Positions 44,775 through 52,804 of a stretch of 64,000 nt of DNA are shown here, piece by piece (position 1 is the stretch's first letter; each line of letters opens with the position of its first letter). The position numbers were made by a program, and so were the translations under genes. The stretch lies in assembly GCF_000828715.1 (NCBI RefSeq), contig NZ_AP014583.1, positions 3,222,001 through 3,286,000 of the forward strand. The letters are read 5' to 3'. The DNA comes from Winogradskyella sp. PG-2 (lineage in GTDB: Bacteria; Bacteroidota; Bacteroidia; Flavobacteriales; Flavobacteriaceae). The notes under the pieces are model-generated. The model was not told where the DNA came from and made no database searches. It saw nothing but the letters and a program-made list of their open reading frames with translations.

Positions 44775-45000
44775 GCCCACTGTGTATGGCGCAGTGAGGC
44801 GCGCCTCACGGAAAGCCATTGTTGCGCCTGATTAGCTATACACGCTATTGTGTGTAGTATCGTTCGGAGTTCTCGTAGACTCGACTAAATATACATAAAA
44901 TTGGCGAGGTGCGACAAACAGTGGGCGTTGGTATGTAATTAGTAGAAGGGCAGCGTTTGGAAAACGCGATTCTACGTGCCGTAGGCAATTACATACCAAC
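44775..45000 (-). repeat. ORF-less cassette, copy 1
   Basis: Full 226-bp unit: on the plus strand it runs from GCCCACTGTGTATGGCGCAG to AATTACATACCAAC. Small differences from other copies (GCGCAGTGAGG; CGCTATTGTG). It sits directly upstream of the 44.2-kb lipoprotein cassette. Confidence 0.92.
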
Positions 45001-45128
45001 GTGTTTGTACATGGTTTGTTGTGTGTTTTAAGCACCTAATTTAGCAAATAAAAACCGAATAGAAAATCCGTAAGGATTTTCGTAAGTAGGCTAGAACTAG
45101 CAATAAATTATATACGTTGTTGGCAATA
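45001..45128 (-). repeat. attC site of the sigma-factor cassette
   Basis: Hairpin-forming site: outer half 'TGTACATGGTTTGTTG', 'CACCTAATTTAGCAAATAA', inner stem AGAAAATCCG / GGATTTTCG and outer half 'AGCAATAAATTATATACG', then core GTTGGCAATA. Confidence 0.8.
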
Positions 45129-45134
45129 GTTTTT

Positions 45135-45533
45135 TTATTTTTTCTTTTTCGTTTTAGTAGGATTTGTTCTAAAGATATAGACAAAAAGAATCGCAAAAAT
45201 CACATATACCAGAGTTAGCGAAATAACTATTTCTAAATGCGTCTTGATATTAGAAACAACTTTAACTAGTGTAATTGCTCCAACGCAAAAATGCATTAGG
45301 TTTCCAAATGCAATTGGTTTATTATAAATCCCACCAATAAGCGTTTCTTTTGCCATCCAATTTAAAATTCCAAACCCCAAGTATAATGCACTCATTATTT
45401 TCAAAAAGAGTATTGTAATAATATTAGACTCAACATTTAGATACCCAGCTATTTCATTTGGTAAAAATGAAAAAAGAATTCCAATAACTCCATAGAATAA
45501 GGCGCTTGAAGTCATTACTATTTTTGTATTCAT
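45135..45533 (-). CDS. Cassette-encoded membrane protein, four helices
   Basis: 132 residues with four hydrophobic helices and a Lys-rich end (TNPTKTKKKK). Similar in layout to small DoxX/DUF-type membrane proteins, but no family is claimed. It is the last gene of a four-gene run (hydrolase, sigma factor, membrane protein, this) inside one cassette; its stop is only seven bases from the attC core, as in other cassettes. Confidence 0.65.
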   Translation of the reverse strand: MNTKIVMTSSALFYGVIGILFSFLPNEIAGYLNVESNIITILFLKIMSALYLGFGILNWMAKETLIGGIYNKPIAFGNLMHFCVGAITLVKVVSNIKTHLEIVISLTLVYVIFAILFVYIFRTNPTKTKKKK

Positions 45534-45543
45534 AATCTTATTT

Positions 45544-46134
45544 TTAACTAGTTAATTGTTCGTTTAAATCTTTTAATTGAGCGATTAGCTGATTCAATTT
45601 AGTCTGTTGTTTCTTGATTATTTTTGGCCTAAAGTAGAAGGCATTTATTGCGATCCAAAATAGGACGATACCGTATGAAAAAATAGCCCATGGCAATGTC
45701 ATTCTAATGATATACTCATACATATAAAGACCTAGTCCCAAAGAAAGTAAAATGAAGTAGCCATTCAGTAGAGTTGTTTGTTGAAACCGTTGCTTTTCTT
45801 TTAGTAATATTAATTGTTTTAGCTGAGCTTTAGTATCTAGCTCAAGGCTCTGATTTAATAAGAGCGGCGCTAATGTATTGTGAAAGGCCAGGTATACCAA
45901 CATAGCTATTATACATAATACAATTCCAAGTTTTGTGGTCAAAAACTCAGGTTGATAATAGAACCAAACAAAACTTATAAAAATGCAAGTTGCGAGCAAT
46001 GCAAGATTGGCCGCAATCAGTTTAAATCGGGCCTTCCTTTTATACTCATTGGCTTTTTTTATTATTTCTTTGGGTGCTGGGGTTTCAATTTTCTTCTTAT
46101 TCCAGTACTTTTTAAAGTCTATATTATCTGTCAT
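45544..46134 (-). CDS. Membrane protein overlapping the sigma factor gene; possible regulator of it
   Basis: 196 residues with four hydrophobic helices (about 37-55, 65-83, 118-136, 143-160) and a cytoplasmic N-terminus 'FKKYWNKKKIETPAPKEIIKK'. Its start overlaps the sigma factor stop by 11 bases. By position it could be the anti-sigma partner, but I see no zinc-binding ZAS motif, so this is inference. Confidence 0.65.
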   Translation of the reverse strand: MTDNIDFKKYWNKKKIETPAPKEIIKKANEYKRKARFKLIAANLALLATCIFISFVWFYYQPEFLTTKLGIVLCIIAMLVYLAFHNTLAPLLLNQSLELDTKAQLKQLILLKEKQRFQQTTLLNGYFILLSLGLGLYMYEYIIRMTLPWAIFSYGIVLFWIAINAFYFRPKIIKKQQTKLNQLIAQLKDLNEQLTS

Positions 46135-46606
46135 GATGCTGGAATTTTTTGGTTAACTTTCCTTTTATACGGTGTATTTTCACTCTAACGTTACTTTCTG
46201 ATAGGCCAACAATTTTTGCTATTTCTTTCTGTTTCAAATCTTCCAGTTCTAATGATATTATGATACGTTCAATTTCAGGAAGTTCGGAAATACATTGATA
46301 TAAAAACTGTACTTCTGGTTCTTTGTCTATGGATACTTCTTCAGCCATTCTCATTGGTAATTCAGATTTCGGCATTTTTTTATCTTTTCTAATTTGTCCT
46401 AGGCACGTATTTACTGCAATTCGAAATATCCAAGTCCCTATGGAAGATTCATTTCGGAATTTGGGCAGTTGCTGCCAAACTTTTATAAACGTTTCTTGAG
46501 CTAAGTCTTTGGCAATGTCAGAATCATTCATGTATCCTATGCACTGACGATATACCTTTGGCCAATAAGTTTCATGAATTTCTTCAAATTTCATTACTTG
46601 ATCCAA
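46124..46606 (-). CDS. Cassette-encoded ECF sigma factor
   Basis: 160 residues: region 2 'DLAQETFIKVWQQLPKFRNE' and 'GTWIFRIAVNTCLGQIRKDK', region 4 'LPEIERIIISLELEDLKQKEIAKIVGLSESNVRVKIHRIK' (HTH core KEIAKIVGLSESNVRVKIHR). Overlaps both neighbours, so it is part of a compact operon. A sigma factor carried within a cassette is unusual; it could control host genes or its own operon. Confidence 0.85.
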   Translation of the reverse strand: MDQVMKFEEIHETYWPKVYRQCIGYMNDSDIAKDLAQETFIKVWQQLPKFRNESSIGTWIFRIAVNTCLGQIRKDKKMPKSELPMRMAEEVSIDKEPEVQFLYQCISELPEIERIIISLELEDLKQKEIAKIVGLSESNVRVKIHRIKGKLTKKFQHHDR

Positions 46607-47523
46607 GTTGTTAAAGCTGATATAAATTGATCTTGTTGATCAATAAAAACGTTGTGAGAACAGTTGTCTATATACTTAAAATTATTTAAGGGTATTATTT
46701 TTTTAAGTTTCATTATTTGTTCTTCTGAGTATAGACCATCTTCAGTACCGTAGAGTCCAAAAACTCGAGTTTTATTTTCTAGGATACTTTTTAAGTTTTG
46801 TGTTAGATCTATTGAAGTGTAATTCTCATTTTTCCAAAATCCTTTTGGTGCTTCGTAGGTCATTGTAGCTCCATCATTTACAAATGTGGGACTTGTTTTC
46901 AATTTTGTGTAAATCGTTATAGCTTCTTCAGATGGTGCTTTTGGAGTATAAAAACCATTCTGCATTGCATATCCAAAACTATATGAACTATATTCTAAGG
47001 ATTTTTTATCCATTTTCTCAAGCATTTTAATGTACTTTAAATTGGTGCTGTCTTTATTTTTCTCGTATATATTTTTGGACTTTTTTATGATAGTGAGAAA
47101 AGTTTCTTGCATAGATATTGGTGCTGCTACCAATATTAGAGATTTTGTTTTATTTGGATATTTCTCTGCGTAAAGAGTTCCAACCACTCCTCCAAAGCTA
47201 TGTCCCATAAGGGTAGCATCTTTTAAATTGAAGTTTGTATATATGGAGTCCAAATCATCAAACGTTTCTTGAAATGTAAATTTTGCGTTTTTATCAGAGG
47301 ATCGACCCTCTCCACGTCGATCATAAACAATAACAAAAAATCCGTTTTCGCTAAGTTCTTTGGCCGTTGCTAATTCAAAACCTATTGAATTATATCCAGG
47401 ACCGCCATGAAGATAAATAATTGGTTCATTGTTTGGGTTACCATATGCTTTGGAATAGATTGATTGAGAACTAACTGAGATTGTGGTTAATATAAATACA
47501 AATAATGTTATTGTTTTTTTCAT
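46594..47523 (-). CDS. Secreted alpha/beta hydrolase (proline iminopeptidase-like)
   Basis: About 309 residues from the ATG at 47521-47523, which has AAGGAAAC just before it; an ATG seven codons upstream lacks such a site. Signal peptide KKTITLFVFILTTISVSSQ, 'YLHGGPGYNSIGFE' oxyanion motif, nucleophile GHSFGG, Asp near 'YGTEDGLY' and His in 'IDNCSHNVFID'. Overlaps the sigma factor gene by 13 bases. Substrate unknown; the HGGPG motif points to prolyl aminopeptidase-like enzymes. Confidence 0.82.
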   Translation of the reverse strand: MKKTITLFVFILTTISVSSQSIYSKAYGNPNNEPIIYLHGGPGYNSIGFELATAKELSENGFFVIVYDRRGEGRSSDKNAKFTFQETFDDLDSIYTNFNLKDATLMGHSFGGVVGTLYAEKYPNKTKSLILVAAPISMQETFLTIIKKSKNIYEKNKDSTNLKYIKMLEKMDKKSLEYSSYSFGYAMQNGFYTPKAPSEEAITIYTKLKTSPTFVNDGATMTYEAPKGFWKNENYTSIDLTQNLKSILENKTRVFGLYGTEDGLYSEEQIMKLKKIIPLNNFKYIDNCSHNVFIDQQDQFISALTTWIK

Positions 47524-47593
47524 TTTGTTTCCTTTATTTTTCATTTAGATACAAAGAATGTCAAAATGTTACAAATTATTTTTTTTAATGTTC

Positions 47594-48892
47594 GTTAAGG
47601 GACATCGTTTACACAAGTTAAAGATTAGGGTTTACCCTAAATTAGTTTCTAACCTTGTTGATTGTTCCTTCTTTCTTAATTGTTTTTCATTAAAGTACCC
47701 TAAAAGTACATTTCTATAAAATACTTTCCAAATTCCATTACCAAGCTCTTCAATTGCTACATATTTACCTTTAAGCGCAGCAGTTAAATATACCCAATAA
47801 TATGATTTCCATCTTATGGCTCCATTTTTAGTTACCTTAAGAACTTTATATGTTGCATCGTAATCAAAATGAGGTATTCTTTCTGTAAAAGCTCTTGTAG
47901 AAAAGTCATGTATATCTGCAGGTGTTTTCATGTTTAAAGCTTCATGTGGTCTTACATGATTATATTCTTTTACAAAGTGATTTAATCTTCTTTGTTGTGC
48001 TTTTAAATCATATGCTGAAGGTTTAGCACAAGCGGCTTTTAAATCTCTATGCATACATTCGTATCTTCCGTTTTGTTCTGGGTGAGCAGGGTCAGAAAAT
48101 ACAGGGCTAATTCCAAGCTCAATAAACCAATAGGAAAGTTGTGTAAAACGTTGGATAGCTCTTACCGAACCAAATGGACTACCATTGTCTGTGTGTATTT
48201 GTTTAGGGACTCCATATTTCCTAAAAACCTTTGTAAACTCTGCTTTGGCAGACTTTAGATTTTCTTTATAATGTCCTTTAGCAGTAAATAGAAATCTGCT
48301 TTTAGAGTCTGCAATAGTTAGTGGGTGGCAGTATATTTTATTGCCCATTAAAAACTTTCCTTTATAGTCAGCACTCCATACTTCGTTACAGTTTTTAGGA
48401 TCAAAAATAGGGTATACTGGTTTGATTCTTCTCATCCTTTTTTTAGCACATACTAAACCGTTTTTCTTAAGAATATTATGGACCGTAACCACAGATGGGA
48501 TTTGTTTTTCTGTAAATTCTTTAAACAATAATATTCTTATTTTTTTTGCTCCCCAACGAGGATATTTTTCTTTTAGCTTTAAGATACCTTCTACGATATT
48601 TAGAGGTGTTGCATTAGGATGCTTTGAAGGGGCTCTAGAGTGTTCTCTAAGACCTTCATAACCTTGATTTTCGAACCTATTAATTAACTTATAAGCAGTA
48701 GGACGAGAGATTTCAAAGTTTTTGCATAATTCTGTAATGGTATACTTGCCTGTTCTCCATTCACAGATAAATTCAATTTTTTGTTCCATAGTTGTCGTTT
48801 CTTTCCAAGGCATAATTTCCGATTTTAATCAGAAATTTAGTCTTTAAAAAGTGTAAACGATGTCCCTTTAACTTTGTAAACGATGTCTCTTT
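47594..48892 (-). mobile_element. IS481-like insertion sequence in the array
   Basis: Ends carry inverted repeats: GTTAAGGGACATCGTTTACA at 47594 and its complement TGTAAACGATGTCCCTTTAA at 48852. The right end has a second, imperfect copy TGTAAACGATGTCTCTTT (48875-48892). It holds one transposase gene. No target duplication is obvious, and the neighbouring ORF-less cassette is reduced to 14 bases, so insertion came with a flanking deletion. Confidence 0.85.
47632..48813 (-). CDS. IS481-family-like DDE transposase
   Basis: 393 residues. Two N-terminal helix-turn-helix segments ('YTITELCKNFEISRPTAYKL' and 'YPRWGAKKIRILL'), then an rve-type integrase core with catalytic Asp in 'VWSADYKGKF', Asp in 'IHTDNGSPF' and Glu in 'HPEQNGRYECMHR'. 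A C-terminal beta domain 'LGNGIWKVFYRNVLLGYF' follows. It appears intact and may still be active. Confidence 0.9.
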   Translation of the reverse strand: MPWKETTTMEQKIEFICEWRTGKYTITELCKNFEISRPTAYKLINRFENQGYEGLREHSRAPSKHPNATPLNIVEGILKLKEKYPRWGAKKIRILLFKEFTEKQIPSVVTVHNILKKNGLVCAKKRMRRIKPVYPIFDPKNCNEVWSADYKGKFLMGNKIYCHPLTIADSKSRFLFTAKGHYKENLKSAKAEFTKVFRKYGVPKQIHTDNGSPFGSVRAIQRFTQLSYWFIELGISPVFSDPAHPEQNGRYECMHRDLKAACAKPSAYDLKAQQRRLNHFVKEYNHVRPHEALNMKTPADIHDFSTRAFTERIPHFDYDATYKVLKVTKNGAIRWKSYYWVYLTAALKGKYVAIEELGNGIWKVFYRNVLLGYFNEKQLRKKEQSTRLETNLG

Positions 48893-48901
48893 ACCATACC
48901 A

Positions 48902-48915
48902 AATTACATACCAAC
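48902..48915 (-). repeat. 14-base remnant of a second ORF-less cassette
   Basis: AATTACATACCAAC lies directly against copy 2. On the minus strand this is the first 14 bases (GTTGGTATGTAATT) of another ORF-less cassette, cut off by the IS. Confidence 0.7.
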
Positions 48916-49141
48916 GCCCACTGTGTATGGCGTAGTGAGGCGCGCCTCACGGAAAGCTATTGTTGCGCCTGATTAGCTATACACGCTGTTGTGTGTAGTA
49001 TCGTTCGGAGTTCTCGTAGACTCGACTAAATATACATAAAATTAGCGAGGTGCGACAAACAGTGGGCGTTGGTATGTAATTAGTAGAAGGGCAGCGTTTG
49101 GAAAACGCGATTCTACGTGCCGTAGGCAATTACATACCAAC
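48916..49141 (-). repeat. ORF-less cassette, copy 2
   Basis: Full 226-bp unit, differing from the others by 'GAAAGCTATTG' and 'AAATTAGCGAGG', variants shared with copy 7. Followed on the left by the remnant of a further copy, so two ORF-less cassettes once lay in tandem here. Confidence 0.92.
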
Positions 49142-49269
49142 GGTTTTGTGTATGATTAGTTGCGTGTTTGAGCAACTAATTTAGCAAACATTCACGAACA
49201 AGAGGAATTTCCAAAGGAAATTCCGAGTAGACCTGAACCAAGTAATTAATTATACACGGTGTTATATGC
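49142..49269 (-). repeat. attC site of the DUF3050 cassette
   Basis: 'TTTTGTGTATGATTAGTTGC' pairs with 'AGTAATTAATTATACACGG'; inner stem GGAATTTCC / GGAAATTCC; core GTTATATGC. The DUF3050 gene's stop lies inside it. Confidence 0.8.
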
Positions 49270-50040
49270 AGGCTTTTTATTCTGTATTAAATCAGATATA
49301 GCATTCCAAAGTTCAATTCGTTTTTCTAATGATTGTTTCGCTACATTTAGTGTTTCATCCCATTTTTGTTTATCATCTTTACATAATTCAGAAATCATCA
49401 TAAGAGATAAAGGACCGTGTTCATCTCCGTCAAGTTCAATATGTCGTTCGAGATAGTAATTTATTTTACTATATAATTTTTTTTCAGAATCTGAATTTTT
49501 AAGAATTTCGATAAACATATCTGGAATAAGGTCTTCTCTCCCAAATGTAAATGCAGAGGCTACGAGGTGCGGCTTATTTGTTTCAACAATCGAAAATGTG
49601 AATTTAACAAAATCAGCTACTCTGTTATCGACATTAACTTGACTAAAACAGTAGTCAACTGAATATCCCAATTCAATAAGCTTAATAAAATCATTGATTT
49701 CATTCGTATTTCCATTTACTTGGAACATTGCATCTAAATACATCTCAAAATGACTCTTTGGTTCTCCTAATTCATTAATGTCACTTTCCTCGCCGTGAAC
49801 AATTTCATTTATAAATCTTGATATTTTTGGGTTTTTTGGCGGTGTCCAAGGTGTTTGAACTTTAGTAAGGTTTATTTGAAGATTTTTTAAAAGAGACATA
49901 AAATCCCATACTGCAAATATGTGATTTTCCATAAAAATTTTTACGTCATTAATGTTATGTAAATTTTCATAAAGTTTATGATTTTTCAATTCATTTCTTA
50001 ATTCAGAAATCTCATTTTCTATATACTCTATTTTATTCAT
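49246..50040 (-). CDS. DUF3050 family protein (haem-oxygenase-like fold)
   Basis: 264 residues, all-helical. '[17 protein letters not shown]', 'TPWTPPKNP', 'VHGEESD' and '[10 protein letters not shown]' are the hallmark motifs of DUF3050, which has the haem-oxygenase/iron-containing redox fold with His/Glu metal ligands. Relatives are oxidases or domain parts of biosynthetic enzymes. It is a single-gene cassette; its 3' codons run into the attC site. The right cassette end is lost in a decayed stretch (50041-50190). Confidence 0.8.
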   Translation of the reverse strand: MNKIEYIENEISELRNELKNHKLYENLHNINDVKIFMENHIFAVWDFMSLLKNLQINLTKVQTPWTPPKNPKISRFINEIVHGEESDINELGEPKSHFEMYLDAMFQVNGNTNEINDFIKLIELGYSVDYCFSQVNVDNRVADFVKFTFSIVETNKPHLVASAFTFGREDLIPDMFIEILKNSDSEKKLYSKINYYLERHIELDGDEHGPLSLMMISELCKDDKQKWDETLNVAKQSLEKRIELWNAISDLIQNKKPAYNTVYN

Positions 50041-50192
50041 TTTTTAATTTATCTATTAACTGTAAATGGTGTATATCGCAAATTTAATGCTATAAAATGA
50101 AAATGTATTTAATCATAAATAAATATAATAAATGATTAAATAGCTAAAAGTTTTAGTAATCAAGAAAAGTATTTAGCTCTCGGTTGGTTGTT
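50041..50192. other. AT-rich decayed stretch
   Basis: No ORF, hairpin or intact cassette end is visible. The expected GCATATAAC end of the DUF3050 cassette and the long attC arm of the next ORF-less cassette are both missing, so a deletion is likely. Confidence 0.5.
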
Positions 50193-50273
50193 AGTGGGCG
50201 TTGGTATGTAATTAGTAGAAGGGCAGCGTTTGGAAAACGCGATTCTACGTGCCGCAGGCAATTACATACCAAC
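50193..50273 (-). repeat. Truncated ORF-less cassette, copy 3
   Basis: Only AGTGGGC plus the 74-bp hairpin part (GTTGGTATGTAATT ... AATTACATACCAAC) remains; the 145-base attC arm carrying the promoter-like sequence is gone. Confidence 0.9.
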
Positions 50274-50336
50274 GTTTAGTATATGAAGCGTAGCATCCCG
50301 AAGGGTGCTATGATTTTATATACAGTGTTGGCAATA
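50274..50336 (-). repeat. Short attC site of the beta-lactamase-like cassette
   Basis: At about 63 bases it is half the length of the others: 'TTTAGTATATGAAGC' pairs with 'TATGATTTTATATACAG', inner stem TAGCATCC / GGGTGCTA, core GTTGGCAATA. Confidence 0.7.
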
Positions 50337-50338
50337 GT

Positions 50339-51826
50339 TTATTTTTTTGCTTCCAAACTTATAAGCTGAGCGGTAGAATTGTCACACCAAAAGCAATCAT
50401 CATTTTCGGGCTTGAACTCCAATGCCTTTTTGTAGCTGTCTTTTGCCTTTTCATTTTGCTTTGCAGCAAAATATACATCTCCCATAGTATCCCAGATATT
50501 GCCATTATCTGGAAACAATTGGGTGTTGAGCTCTGTAATGACAATAGCTTTTTCAATGTCGTCCCCTCGTAAATAAATTCCGCTTAAGCGGTTTAAATAA
50601 ACAGGGTCATCCAACATCACTTCAAATTTTTGCTTTAACTCTTTCCCTAAATTTCTCACATTTCCCGAATAGTTTTCGATAAATGTTAGCAATTCAGTCA
50701 CCTTATTTTTTGAGATAGGTTTAGCTTTGTAATTCTCATTAAAGAGCATTTTTTCTAATTCAAACGGTATTCTTGAAGATTCGCGAGTTGACGAATTGGT
50801 TGAAAATAGAATAAGAGCATCTTCTTCAGGAAACCAAATAAACTCATAATAAGAAACACCATTAAAACCATTATGAGTAATTACTTTAGTACCTCTATCT
50901 GACTGAAATGTTGCCCAACCATAACCATAATAACTCGATTCACCTTCATATTCGAGAATGTGAGGTGATGTTAATTTTTCTGTAGATTCTTTATTTAATA
51001 CTGTGTTGTTTTTTAATGCTAAATACCATTTGTACATATCTTCTTGAGTCGAGTTAATACCTCCATTTGCTTTCAAAGGCCAAGCAATTTTTCCATCCTG
51101 CTGGTACTTGGAAACGTGATTCTCTTTATTTATGACATTGTACAAATATTCATTAGCCACTAAATCGCTACTCCATTTAGGCAAGAGATAGCCAGTTTGG
51201 GCCATTCCTGCCGGTTCAAATAATTGTTCTCTTAGGTAGCTTTCATAACTTTTACCTGATATGATTTCTATAATTCGCCCCAGAATACTGTAACCAGAGT
51301 TAGAGTACTCGTATTTTTCTCCTGGAGTGAAGAGTAAGTCTGTATCAAACAATTGCTGGAAATATTCGTTTTCAGGAATATGGTCAAAATCACTCTCGCC
51401 TATATCATGCCCAAAACCACCTGAATGAGTGAGTAATTGGTGAATGGTGATGTTCTGTTTATCAAAAGGCAAATCCTTAAAATATGCACTTAAAGAATCG
51501 GTTAGCTCTAGTTTTCCGTTCTCAGCTAACTTCAATATTGCCGTTCCTGTAAACTGCTTTGTTACGGAACAGATATCAAATACAGTTTTTGGGGTATTCG
51601 CAAAAGACTTTTCCTTATTGGCAAATCCATAACCTTTGTTAAGAATAATACGGTCTCCTTTTGCAACTAAAACAGCTCCGTTGAACCCATTTGACTCACA
51701 TGCTATCAGATAGTCATTTAATGGTGAGCTTACTACGTCCGTATTAACGCTTTCGCTCTTTTTTTGATCACATGCAGTGAAGCAAATTGCAGTTAATAGT
51801 AAAATAGGTAGTTTAAGGTTTATCAT
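50339..51826 (-). CDS. Lipoprotein serine hydrolase (class C beta-lactamase-related) with TPR tail
   Basis: 495 residues. Lipoprotein signal 'TAICFTAC' (Cys19). Beta-lactamase/transpeptidase-like domain about 35-365 with SVTK (Ser87, Lys90), 'YSNSGYSILG' and 'ITHNGFNGVSYY' (KTG-box equivalent). A short TPR region occupies the last 90 residues. Likely a periplasmic esterase or D-aminopeptidase. Both cassette ends (GTTGGCAATA and TATTGCCAAC at 51843-51852) flank it, and no ORF-less cassette separates it from the next gene cassette upstream. Confidence 0.85.
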   Translation of the reverse strand: MINLKLPILLLTAICFTACDQKKSESVNTDVVSSPLNDYLIACESNGFNGAVLVAKGDRIILNKGYGFANKEKSFANTPKTVFDICSVTKQFTGTAILKLAENGKLELTDSLSAYFKDLPFDKQNITIHQLLTHSGGFGHDIGESDFDHIPENEYFQQLFDTDLLFTPGEKYEYSNSGYSILGRIIEIISGKSYESYLREQLFEPAGMAQTGYLLPKWSSDLVANEYLYNVINKENHVSKYQQDGKIAWPLKANGGINSTQEDMYKWYLALKNNTVLNKESTEKLTSPHILEYEGESSYYGYGWATFQSDRGTKVITHNGFNGVSYYEFIWFPEEDALILFSTNSSTRESSRIPFELEKMLFNENYKAKPISKNKVTELLTFIENYSGNVRNLGKELKQKFEVMLDDPVYLNRLSGIYLRGDDIEKAIVITELNTQLFPDNGNIWDTMGDVYFAAKQNEKAKDSYKKALEFKPENDDCFWCDNSTAQLISLEAKK

Positions 51827-51852
51827 ATTGTTTAATCGTAATTATTGCCAAC

Positions 51853-51985
51853 GTGTTTGTATATGGTTTGTTGCGTGGTTTAGCCAACTAGTTTAGTAAA
51901 TAATTACGAGCCCCAGAAAATTCCGCAGGAATTTTCCAAATAATCACTTGCCAAAGCAATTAATTATACACGGTGTTGTAACCAG
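51853..51985 (-). repeat. attC site of the 81-aa protein cassette
   Basis: 'GTTTGTATATGGTTTGTTGC' pairs with 'GCAATTAATTATACACGG'; inner stem GAAAATTCC / GGAATTTTC; core GTTGTAACCAG. Confidence 0.82.
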
Positions 51986-52121
51986 TATTTCTTATTCTAA
52001 TTTCTGTTCGTTCGTAATTTTTAAAGAGATATGTTATGTCAGGATTTATTTCACGGATATTTTTTCCATTTCTTATTTCACGCAATGCAATTTGTCAATC
52101 AAATTTTAATTAGCAATCTAG

Positions 52122-52367
52122 TTACTTTCTTAATTCCAATTCCTTTTTTATCTTTTTCATATTTCCATAATTTAATGGAATAATTGCACTTAAAGCTAAA
52201 GGAACTACAATTAAAGCCATAAAAGTGCTGCTATCTTCTTTTGTTATCAATCCGTAAACACATACAATAAATAATAAGGACAAAACACCTATCAATGCTC
52301 CATTAATTATTTTTAGCCCTTTCAATTCTCCGTTCAATTTTTCTGTAGTTTTATCTTTTAAATCCAT
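52122..52367 (-). CDS. Cassette-encoded two-helix membrane protein
   Basis: 81 residues: charged N-terminus (MDLKDKTTEKLNGELKGLK), two hydrophobic helices (about 20-43 and 48-66) and a basic end. Family not recognised. The cassette (51975-52410) is bounded by GTTGTAACCAG and TTGGTTACAAC; about 135 bases of non-coding sequence separate the stop from the attC core. Confidence 0.65.
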   Translation of the reverse strand: MDLKDKTTEKLNGELKGLKIINGALIGVLSLLFIVCVYGLITKEDSSTFMALIVVPLALSAIIPLNYGNMKKIKKELELRK

Positions 52368-52410
52368 ATTTTATTTTTCGGTTTTATTTCGTTTTGAGAT
52401 TGGTTACAAC

Positions 52411-52636
52411 GCCCACTGCGTATGGCGTAGTGAGGCGCGCCTCACGGAAAGCCATTGTTGCGCCTGATTAGCTATACACGCTGTTGTGTGTAGTATCGTT
52501 CGGAGTTCTCGTAGACTCGACTAAATATACATAAAATTGGCGAGGTGCGACAAACAGTGGGCGTTGGTATGTAATTAGTAGAAGGGCAGCGTTTGTAAAA
52601 CGCGATTCTACGTGCCGCAGGCAATTACATACCAAC
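52411..52636 (-). repeat. ORF-less cassette, copy 4
   Basis: Full 226-bp unit; 'GCGTATGGCG' at the start and 'GTTTGTAAAACG' in the hairpin loop are private changes. Upstream of the 81-aa protein cassette. Confidence 0.92.
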
Positions 52637-52761
52637 GGTATCGGCTATGATTTCGTTGTGGAATCATCCGCAGGATTATTCCGCCGAAATCCAGCCGTTT
52701 GATTTATACTTTAACTTTGGTGTGGCAAAAACCACAATGAATTATAGCCATTGTTATGCGC
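52637..52761 (-). repeat. attC site of the TlpA-like cassette
   Basis: 'GGCTATGATTTCGTTGTGG' pairs with 'CCACAATGAATTATAGCC' over about 18 bases; inner stem ATTATTCCGCC-type; core GTTATGCGC, the closest of all to the classical integron core. Confidence 0.85.
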
Positions 52762-52804
52762 TGGTTTTATTTATTAGATTTATTGGAATTAATGCTTCTA
52801 ATTA

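Noticed and set aside
44832..45035. Protein-coding gene across the gene-less cassette
   Set aside because: The 67-codon frame is an accident of the repeat; it is not shared in equivalent length by other copies, and has no ribosome binding site.
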